Shown piece after piece: positions 37,138 through 44,224 of a DNA stretch of 64,000 bases. Within the stretch, counting starts at the first letter, position 1. Each line of letters begins with the position of its first letter. Source of the DNA: Pythium myriotylum (Eukaryota > Oomycota > Peronosporomycetes > Pythiales > Pythiaceae); the NCBI GenBank assembly GCA_023091665.1, contig JALJCQ010000001.1, forward strand, positions 3,100,001 to 3,164,000. The letters run 5' to 3'. The notes under the pieces were generated by a model. That model worked only from the letters and a program-made list of their open reading frames with translations, had not been told where the DNA came from and did no database searches. Made by a program: the position numbers and the translations under genes.

Positions 37138-37401
37138 ATGGAGCCTGCAGCAGTCGCCAACCTCATTCTCGCTTGCTTGCTACTATTTGGTCTGTGGTGC
37201 CTGCGCAGTGAGACCAGACGATTATGCTGGCGCAATAAGGACCCGACCGAGCAGCAGGTGCCAGCACTTCAGACTCGAGATATTGCATTGAAGGAAGGCG
37301 AAAATCCCGAACGCGATGCAGCGATTTCGTGCACGGAGATGATCGCACACACTCGATGGAGCGACTTCAGCAGTAATTCCTGGTTTTCAAGTCGAGGCTG
37401 A
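37138..37401 (+). CDS. Small single-pass membrane protein (87 aa)
   Basis: MEPAAVANLILACLLLFGLW forms one N-terminal helix, followed by CLRSETRRLCWRNK as a basic stop and a charged tail. The C-terminus WSDFSSNSWFSSRG resembles the SSDFGSAAGYSSY part of the protein at 35192, so it may be a relative lacking the Gly/Cys end. An ATG three codons earlier (37129) is possible. Same strand as the other small membrane genes. No function known. Confidence 0.5.
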   Translation: MEPAAVANLILACLLLFGLWCLRSETRRLCWRNKDPTEQQVPALQTRDIALKEGENPERDAAISCTEMIAHTRWSDFSSNSWFSSRG

Positions 37402-37787
37402 CGGGAACTCATTTGTCTCTTTGTCTCGTGAAAGTTATTCTGCAGAGTCGTTGTATGCACAAGTTCTGAGCTTATAATGTAACTGCATTACGATGATCTC
37501 CGTGGGTCCACGTCAGCACGCTCACTGGGCATGAGGAGGCTTTCGTCCGTCGGAATCTTGCGTTGAGTTTGCGTGATATCAAAGGAAAAATCCAGTGTGT
37601 CGGAGATACGCGCTTGAATTACTCACAGAGAGAATTGAGGCGATGCCCATGGCTTCCCGATGCTTGCCATATGACATTCTCCTTTGCTGCACGGAACACT
37701 GACGCCATCTCGCAGTTGTACTCGGAACTTTTCTTGCCATTCATTTTGAAATCCTTCGCGTTCAAGACAATTAGATTGAACAAGAAG

Positions 37788-38021
37788 ATGGAAGACCCCG
37801 CACTTTGGATTATCGTCCCTCCAGCTACCGTCGTCTTGCTCTTCATCGCATACTTCTGCTCTCACCGGTGTCTCATGAAGCCACCGGTCTTGGTGACCAA
37901 AGACGGAGTAAAGGCTGAGCAAGAATTTGAAATTGTTGTAGCTGCACTACCCTCTCAAAAATCCATCGCAAACGAAGCTCCAATCAAAAAGTCACCAGTC
38001 AAAGCAAGGGTAGCATCATAA
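37788..38021 (+). CDS. Small single-pass membrane protein (77 aa)
   Basis: MEDPALWIIVPPATVVLLFIAYFCSHR: acidic N-terminus, one helix (about 7-24), then HRCLMKPP and a tail with EFEIVVAALPSQK and a Lys-rich end. The plan matches its neighbours at 39836 and 40449. The upstream in-frame ATG at 37563 would add 75 residues without a recognisable signal and is not favoured. It converges with the legumain 2 gene, 61 bp between stops. Function unknown. Confidence 0.5.
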   Translation: MEDPALWIIVPPATVVLLFIAYFCSHRCLMKPPVLVTKDGVKAEQEFEIVVAALPSQKSIANEAPIKKSPVKARVAS

Positions 38022-38082
38022 GACTAACTTATGTTTGGTCTTGATCACTTGCCGCACAACAAATAGTTCATAGTACCAATGT

Positions 38083-39542
38083 TTACTGCAGGGTAGGTGT
38101 TCCTTGGTCTGATGTATCATATGCTCTTTCTTGAAACGCACTCATTAGGATTGCCTCCGCAGCGTCCACCGACTTCAATTGGCCGCATAAATCATCCAAA
38201 ACACCAGCGTACTTGAGACTGTAGCTTGAGAAACCGGGTGGCATATCTGTCGGTTGAGTGAACTCACCATCTTGAACAACAAGCGTCGAGAAAAGTTCTA
38301 GTACTCGCGCTTTGCACTTTGAAGTTTCGCTACTTGCACCTGCCTTCATGGAGATGGAACCGCCATCGTATTTGTCTCTATAGGATTCGCGAATTCTCGC
38401 AAACAGTCTGTCCGCACGTTTGCGTAGCTTAATCTCTTGCATTAACTTCTCTGCTAGAGCACTGCGTCGCGACCATGCCGGAGTGCGAAGATAACGGTAG
38501 AAAGCCAGCACGAGGGGGATATCGTGTGCATCGACCTCGCCTCCTGACTGAGTCCCAACACTCGGGTTTTCGTCGTTTGAGGGTATCACCCCAGCTTCAA
38601 CATCATAGTTCGAGAGGTAATCTCCGACTATTTCTCGTCGAACCCGACTTGAACCATACTGCTGAACGTGGCTTTTTCTAGTTTTCTTCTTGACCAGATT
38701 AAACTGCTGGGATAAGGTCTCGCGGGACAGGTCAGTGAGATCGCTATCTTCCATCCAGTTGACGGAGTATAAATCCCCAAGGCATGTGTCCATGGCGACG
38801 CCATCCACGTAATCCATCGGTGGGCAGTAGGTCCCCCAAGACGACTCCCAGCCGTTAGCCGCCGTTGTGACGTAAGCGTTGATGTGGCTCATGGACCAGC
38901 TCCAAAACATCGAACCCGAATGACACGCTAACATACAAAAGTCAGAGATAAGTGCTAAGCAAAACGTGTTCGCTACTCGGAGTAACGCGTTGCCTCACCT
39001 TCGACGTAAAACACGAGTTCTTTGTATCGCCTCTGCTTGTACATCGACTCGAGCGTCCCCGTGAGCTGACTCGACGTCAGCATTTGGCCGTGCGGAAAGA
39101 CAACAAACCCGCGCGCGCCGTGGTCCACGAAGTTGATGAACACTCGGTCATCCGGGCCGCTCGCGAGCACCTTTTTGCCGTTGGTCGTCTTCGCGTCCCC
39201 TCTCAACACAGCTAGAAAATTCTCTGGCGTGACGTCCTCTCCCTTGTAGTCGACGTTACACCCAGCATACACATCCTCTGCACTCGTGTTCGCCTGCTTG
39301 TTAAACAGCTTGCCGGGGAACGGATTCTCCTTGGCCGTCGCGACGTCGTCGTACATCATGAGCACGACGTTCTCCTCGGGGATTCCGTGGTTCCGGACGA
39401 CGTGGTAGGCGTGGCACGCATCGGCCTGGTGGCGATAGTTGTCGTAGCCGCGCGAACCCGCGACGATCACGGCCCAGTGCTCAGCGCCGACGGTCGCGAC
39501 CGCCAGCGCGAGCGTCACCAACAAGGAGGACCCGACGGCCAT
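38083..39542 (-). CDS. Secreted legumain-like cysteine protease, copy 2
   Basis: Two exons on the minus strand, 39542-38999 and 38927-38083, separated by a 71-bp GT-AG intron at the same place and phase as in copy 1; the product has 462 residues. Signal peptide MAVGSSLLVTLALAVATVGA, then HWAVIVAGSRGYDNYRHQAD as in copy 1. The dyad is His141 (VDHGARG) and Cys183. The Cys signature is ACHSGSMF instead of the usual ACESGSMF: the residue after the nucleophile is His184 rather than Glu. The rest of the core is well kept and the prodomain-like C-terminal part is present but diverged. It probably arose by an old duplication of the gene now at 7841. Both genes carry TACCGGTA boxes upstream. The Glu-to-His change may alter the substrate pocket; this is inference. 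Confidence 0.88.
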
Positions 39543-39597
39543 TTGTCGTGGAGATTTTGGTTGAGGAGCTCCTCAAAAGATCCATTTAATTGTGATT

Positions 39598-39627
39598 TAC
39601 CGGTACGCAAAAACCGATCTACCGGTA
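39598..39627 (-). promoter_or_regulatory. TACCGGTA box pair upstream of legumain gene 2
   Basis: Two perfect TACCGGTA palindromes at 39598-39605 and 39620-39627, 56-85 bp upstream of the start, with ACCGAT between. They match the boxes at 7734-7752 in front of legumain gene 1. The interval is shared with the divergent small membrane protein at 39836. Confidence 0.45.
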
Positions 39628-39835
39628 TTTCAAAAGAAATTAGAAATTTCGAATGTTTTTGTCTTGTCCCCAAATGAGAAAAATCAGATCCTGCGAAAAA
39701 TTCGAAGTCGCGATGGGTGCGCACCCAACTTTTCTTCCCACGTGGTCGAGATATCTCAACGCGAATTTCTTTTTTTTGTGGAGTTTGCACTTGATTCTCC
39801 TCGCGTCTCATTTCCCAAAGTGCCCTCAAGAGCTC

Positions 39836-40081
39836 ATGGCTGTCGTGATCGTGGTCGCCGCTGTTTTCATCACGGTCGTTGGGACCGTCGCGAGCATATT
39901 GTCGCTGGTGAGCGGACGGCGAGCTAAGTCTCCAGCTCATAAGAACAACGACTCCAACGTCGTGATGGCAGAGCCAGTGCCGTCGGAGGGAGTGGTGACT
40001 GTAGTCCCATACGAGGCGTACGGCGTCCGGACTGACAAAGACGCGCCGGTTGTTGTCGTCGTTGAAGCTGAGAAGCGATGA
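39836..40081 (+). CDS. Small single-pass membrane protein (81 aa)
   Basis: MAVVIVVAAVFITVVGTVAS gives a helix at the N-terminus, followed by GRRAKSPAHK and a tail that ends VPYEAYGVRTDKDAPVVVVV plus EAEKR. The PYxxY...D..(A/S)xVVVV arrangement is shared with the protein at 40449 (APYQTYRMECIGLDASVLVV), so the two are paralogues. It is transcribed divergently from legumain 2 (293 bp between starts). No function known; the Tyr-containing motif could be a sorting or docking signal. Confidence 0.6.
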   Translation: MAVVIVVAAVFITVVGTVASILSLVSGRRAKSPAHKNNDSNVVMAEPVPSEGVVTVVPYEAYGVRTDKDAPVVVVVEAEKR

Positions 40082-40448
40082 GCCACAGTGGAGAAGATGA
40101 AGTATATGACTAAAGATGTAAAAAGAGCTTTCATTGAGATCCAACCAAAAGGTTGTTGTGAGTTCAATCTGGTAAGGGGTCTCTGAGCTGAGATCATGGA
40201 TCCTAGGGCTTGAGCTCAGTGTACAGGTACGGCAACGGATCTCTGATTTCTCCCCCCCTTGTTAGGAGAACTTCAGTAACCAACGGTCACAGCAGCCACA
40301 ACAGCTCTGTGGAGAGGTCGCTTCTGTCCAGAAAAGTAGGGTACGCAAAACTGTTCGCAGCCATTGACTCATCGTGGGTAACCAGGCGCGTCCCCTAGCA
40401 TGAGTTGTGCACTTACGAACTCGACCTGATCCTCGCACTAACCACACC

Positions 40449-40706
40449 ATGGTCGACTATATCTTCATTCCGATCCTTCTCGTAGTTCTCGGCACCGTCG
40501 CCTGCTTCTGTTGGATGCTCTTCGGAGACCCCAAATGGGCGAGACTCCCGGTGACTCGAACGGCTACGCAAGATCCCGGACCCGTACAAGTAATTACGCC
40601 CAATTCGACATCTCGGATTGCTCCATACCAAACCTACCGAATGGAATGCATCGGACTTGATGCATCCGTTCTGGTCGTGGTCACGAGCGAAGGCACCAGG
40701 GTATGA
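40449..40706 (+). CDS. Small single-pass membrane protein (85 aa)
   Basis: MVDYIFIPILLVVLGTVACF forms the helix, followed by WMLFGDPKWARLPVTR and a tail with APYQTYRMECIGLDASVLVV near the end. Paralogue of 39836 by the shared PYxxY-D-VVVV tail and of the shortened gene at 42122, whose downstream DNA still resembles the lost part of this tail (GGATTGGATGCATC, GAAGGTACCAGG). A likely polyadenylation word AATAAAC follows near 40768. Function unknown. Confidence 0.6.
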   Translation: MVDYIFIPILLVVLGTVACFCWMLFGDPKWARLPVTRTATQDPGPVQVITPNSTSRIAPYQTYRMECIGLDASVLVVVTSEGTRV

Positions 40707-41241
40707 GGTCCAAGAAATGTTTACCATGCTGCCAGAGGAATTAACTGCCGGCATGCCATATTTACTGAATAAACACACAACTCTGGTTCGTTGAAATGTG
40801 AATTTCGATACTTGGGGTCGCCGAAAACGTGCTGCCTCATGGTGGATTCAGGCTAGCAGTTGCAATGTTCAATCGAGCGTGCAGGAAGGGAAGTGAGCAA
40901 AACCTTCGATCTGAAGAACAATGGCCTGCTCCAAACTTTGACCCGCCGAGATTGTGTGGGCGAGTTCTGAGAGCACTAGTCAACCAAGCAACTTCGCCTT
41001 TTTCAATGAAATAAGAGCGGAATTCCGACGCAGGATGGTTTGCTGCAATTCTTCTCCCTTCGTTAAACTGCAGTTACAGCTAGGCTATTTGTCTGTATGA
41101 GTATGTAGAATTTGTTGATGTCCTTCCACCAGAAGTTTGCGGGTGATAACCAAGCCCTCAGTGGGTGAAGTCGTGGATCATCCAGGGTGCCCTGCTCCTT
41201 TACATCATCGATCAATGGACTGCGATTGGTGTGAGCTCGGG

Positions 41242-41321
41242 CGCGCCTTGTAGCATAACAATACTATGCTAAAAGGCGCGATGTGGAGCGACGCAAATAT
41301 TAGTTGTGTCGCTCCCACATC
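41242..41321. repeat. Two adjacent inverted repeats
   Basis: 41242-41280 has arms CGCGCCTTGTAGCATA and TATGCTAAAAGGCGCG with one mismatch around a short loop. Immediately after, 41280-41321 has arms GATGTGGAGCGACGCAA and TTGTGTCGCTCCCACATC with one mismatch and a bulge. They could fold as two hairpins or be the ends of a tiny mobile element. Confidence 0.75.
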
Positions 41322-41525
41322 CAGCATATGGTAACACTGTGACCTGAACCACGGCAACCATAGAATATCGAAACAGACAGTTGGGTGCCTAGGAGATCCA
41401 ACAAGGACCACAACACGTTCCGGTTTCCGAGATACCATCCGGTCACCACAGTGGCCCGATTCACATGCACCTAGATGATATGCTTTCTTCCGGCTAGGTA
41501 CGCGATCGTTTGCAGCTCAGTTCTT

Positions 41526-41545
41526 GCTCTCATTCCTCCAATTCG
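41526..41545 (+). promoter_or_regulatory. Oomycete initiator-like element of secreted Cys-rich gene
   Basis: GCTCTCATTCCTCCAATTCG resembles the oomycete initiator consensus and lies 25-44 bp upstream of the ATG at 41570. The paralogue at 43548 has GCTCCATTCCTCCATTT at the same distance. Confidence 0.5.
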
Positions 41546-41569
41546 TCCAAACAAGACAGCGCACCACCC

Positions 41570-41899
41570 ATGAAGTTTCTCGTTCTCGTCGCGGTGACTC
41601 TCCTCGCTTTCACGACACCGGTGCTAGCTAAACAACCGATGACCGTGTGTAAGCGTGATTGCAAGGACAAGTTTTTCACTTGCTCGAAAGCGGCTTATAC
41701 GAAGCTCCGTGGTCCCTCGTATGCATCGTGCGAAAGCGACAACGCCAAGTGCATTCAGGAATGCGATTCTAAGAAAGGCGGTGCCAACCTCGCGCCTTTG
41801 CCTTCGCCTTCGCCTTCGCCTTCGCCGGTAACGACTGCGACTGAGGAGCCGGTATACCACTCATTCAATTTTTCGAGCGCCACCATCAACCGCGAGTAA
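41570..41899 (+). CDS. Small secreted cysteine-rich protein
   Basis: 109 residues: signal peptide MKFLVLVAVTLLAFTTPVLA, then a six-cysteine domain with the symmetric spacing C-X3-C-X6-C-X15-C-X6-C-X3-C, a Pro-Ser repeat linker (PSPSPSPSP) and a tail ending HSFNFSSATINRE. The two C-X3-C pairs suggest a helical hairpin held by disulfides, a fold used by several small inhibitors and antimicrobial peptides; this is an inference from spacing only. Secretion and size fit an apoplastic effector or defence protein. The paralogue at 43548 keeps the signal peptide and tail but has no cysteine domain. Confidence 0.75.
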   Translation: MKFLVLVAVTLLAFTTPVLAKQPMTVCKRDCKDKFFTCSKAAYTKLRGPSYASCESDNAKCIQECDSKKGGANLAPLPSPSPSPSPVTTATEEPVYHSFNFSSATINRE

Positions 41900-42121
41900 A
41901 GTCACGTCGTGAGTTCCAGTACAGCTCTGGAATTCGAGAGATATCTCTCGATGTCTAATGTACAGCAAATGCGTAAAATCGATGTTGAGACAAGTTCCCA
42001 CGTCACATAAGCTGAAAATGACACAAAAATTTGACACAACCGGTGGAGATGCTCTAACGAGGCTAATTTCCACGATCTTTCGTCGAATGCACGACTGGCT
42101 GATGCATCGACCAGGTGGACG

Positions 42122-42265
42122 ATGAAGCTCCCCATGGTCGTTTGTATCTTCATTCTATTCGTCCTCATCGTTCTTGGCGTCGTTGGTGCTCAAATTGGAT
42201 GTTTCTCTGAGATCCAGGTGGGCACGAATCCAAGCCACAAGAATAGCAACACAAGTGTGCAATGA
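42122..42265 (+). CDS. Truncated small membrane protein (47 aa)
   Basis: MKLPMVVCIFILFVLIVLGV is one helix followed by a short polar tail ending NSNTSVQ. Beyond the stop the DNA still resembles the last part of the gene at 40449 (GGATTGGATGCATC, then GAAGGTACCAGG and ATGAGG), so an internal deletion has removed most of the tail and brought in an early stop. It may be a pseudogene or a helix-only microprotein. Confidence 0.4.
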   Translation: MKLPMVVCIFILFVLIVLGVVGAQIGCFSEIQVGTNPSHKNSNTSVQ

Positions 42266-42419
42266 ATTACGCCGGATTGGATGCATCGCGATCGCAATGA
42301 AGGTACCAGGCGATGAGGCTCAGTAAAGTTTGGTACTGCTTATGAAATCGGATACTAACTCATTTCTCCGCACGGGAAGCTCTGGATAACTCACGGTCTA
42401 AGGTGACCACCATTATTAA

Positions 42420-42465
42420 TGTGAGGTCTATTGATTTACTCGTCTAGAAACCTATAGCCGGCTTG
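42420..42465 (-). mobile_element. Relic of LINE 3' tail
   Basis: The words GTGAGGTCTATTG and CCTATAGCCGG also occur, in the same order and spacing, at 33496-33538, and as GTGAAGTCTATTG ... CCTAATAGCTGG at 36157-36198. No RNase H frame remains next to it. Confidence 0.45.
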
Positions 42466-43503
42466 AAGCGCCTGGTTAGGATTTAAGTCCTATTCTGTAA
42501 TGCGCAATGTCGCTTGTAAAAAGCGCAGCAATTTGCTTGTGCTCTGGTCTGTGGGTTGGGTGGAGAACCTCACTGCTACGTTCCTCGTCCATGGGGAGGT
42601 TGGCCTCATGTCAGCAGCAGCGTGTTTTGGATTGCAAGACTGGGCAATCTAACGTTTTGTTCTCACAAAGAGCAAAACCTTAGATTACAGATTACACGTG
42701 TCAGACACCTATTACAATGGTTGATGATGGATTCCGACAAGCACACGCAGTTTGCTTTGAGAGCGTGTAGAATGCGAGTCGAAGAAGACCATCCATCTGA
42801 AGAAGGATGGTCTCCTCCAAACTTTGAGACATTCTGTACTATTGCCTCGCCTCTCCGTTTGTACCCTACACTCGAGTATTTGATTGGCTATAGTGCCGAC
42901 TTTCAGTGTCTTCTTCTGTGTTTATGAGGGTTGTCTTCCCGCCGGAGATTGGAACGTCCGCTTCAGGGAAGACAAACCATTCCAGCTGAAGCCACTAGAT
43001 CAAAGAGCCAGTGGACAGCGATTGCGCCAAGTGTATCTTCGCTTTTGATGATCAACAGGACCAAGTCCAACAGCGATGCAGTTCAGATCCAGGACTTTAA
43101 ACGGCTCTTGTGCTCTATTTTGCACTATTTTGTTGGCAAAGCTGTCGAGCGGCGGACACTTCAGCCAGCTTCCAATATCGACGCACAGCCAGTTCGCTAT
43201 GTAAGTACATCTCGATGAACGGATTGTGAAAGGTCTAGGTTTGGTAGTGTGCAGAGGCACAGTTGGGTGGAACAGGTCGGTTGATGCCGCGTCCGCTAGT
43301 GCTAGAGTCAGTATCGTATCTGTCTAATTGCATAAGAAACTGCAGAGGCCCCGATCTCGACAACAAACAACAACGCGATTTCAGAGGTGCAGTTCCGTTT
43401 GGTCGGTGAGACAGTTCGCGATCCATGACCACCTAGATGAAACGCATTCCTATGGGAGGGGGACTTTCCATCGACAATGAACACCATCGACAGTCCTCGT
43501 TTC

Positions 43504-43520
43504 GCTCCATTCCTCCATTT
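43504..43520 (+). promoter_or_regulatory. Oomycete initiator-like element
   Basis: GCTCCATTCCTCCATTT, 28-44 bp upstream of the ATG at 43548, aligned with the element upstream of the paralogue at 41570. Confidence 0.45.
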
Positions 43521-43547
43521 CCCACCGAGCAAGACAACCCCGCCAAG

Positions 43548-43736
43548 ATGAAGTTTCTCGTCCTCGCCGCGATCGCTCTCCTCGCTCTCGCCACGCCAGC
43601 GTCTGCCCATCAAACGAAAGGCAACGACCACAATCATGCGCCTACGCCTACGCCGGCATCGAGTGTGCTTGTGGTCGTCAAGCCTTCAGTTCGTTCCTTG
43701 AACTTCGAAGACCCCATCGTCGCCAACCGCGAGTAA
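43548..43736 (+). CDS. Small secreted protein, paralogue lacking the cysteine domain
   Basis: 62 residues: signal peptide MKFLVLAAIALLALATPASA, almost identical to that at 41570, then HQTKGNDHNHAP, a TPTP linker and a tail SLNFEDPIVANRE similar to the FNFSSATINRE end of the paralogue. The six-cysteine domain is missing entirely, so an in-frame deletion in this copy or insertion in the other has occurred. It would be secreted as a peptide of about 42 residues. Promoter and leader DNA are related in the two genes. Confidence 0.65.
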   Translation: MKFLVLAAIALLALATPASAHQTKGNDHNHAPTPTPASSVLVVVKPSVRSLNFEDPIVANRE

Positions 43737-44224
43737 GCCCAAAAATGGCGATCGGCTTGCGGTCTCGCTCCGTGTTATCTCTGCCGAACAACTGTAGCGT
43801 GTGCGTTAATATCAGAGTTCTTGTCACTGAACGGACGGTCTCATTTCCACGACAATTCGAACCAGCCGTCCAGGATCGCTTTTTGTCGACTCCCCACCTC
43901 CTGTCCCAATAAATAGCAACGACTTAGCTGCGACGACGCATCCGAAGGGCTCCGAAGAACCACGCGACGAAGCCGACAACGGACTACTCCATCTCTGGTC
44001 AAAGCACGGCAGTATCCTCCCATACGACAAATCTCGCGGACTCCTCCACCCTACCGATCGGTCACTCTTCCGGGGGAGCTCCTCACCCGGTCCGAGGCGT
44101 TTGCGCGATTGGGTGAGACCAAGCGGTCATCTTTCCTCGCGGGATTGCACTAGAGCGAGTCTCGTGCGTGGCCGCCAGCAGCTCTCAGTTCGCCTCCTGC
44201 CGCTCGCCCGCTCGCTCGCCGTCC
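43737..44224. other. Intergenic region at the border of island and core block
   Basis: No gene seen. Sequence becomes GC-rich toward the transporter gene. A GTG codon at 44168 opens the next frame 19 codons early but is not a plausible eukaryotic start. Confidence 0.5.

Larger units (their letters stand above)
40707..41569. other. Intergenic region with two hairpins
   Basis: No gene recognised. 40900-40950 (ATCTGAAGAACAATGGCCTGCTCCAAACTTTGA) is related to 42795-42835, so a degenerate duplicated repeat is present. Two adjacent inverted repeats lie at 41242-41321 and are listed separately. Confidence 0.5.
42266..43547. other. Intergenic region with old repeat relics
   Basis: No intact gene seen. 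42420-42465 (GTGAGGTCTATTGATT...CCTATAGCCGG) matches the 3' tail of the LINE fragments at 33482 and 36146, so an older copy ended here. 42795-42835 resembles 40900-40950. Frames around 42930-43260 on both strands show nothing recognisable. Confidence 0.5.

Noticed and set aside
44168..44224. Start of the SulP gene at a GTG codon
   Set aside because: Nuclear genes of this kind start at ATG; the first in-frame ATG is at 44225.
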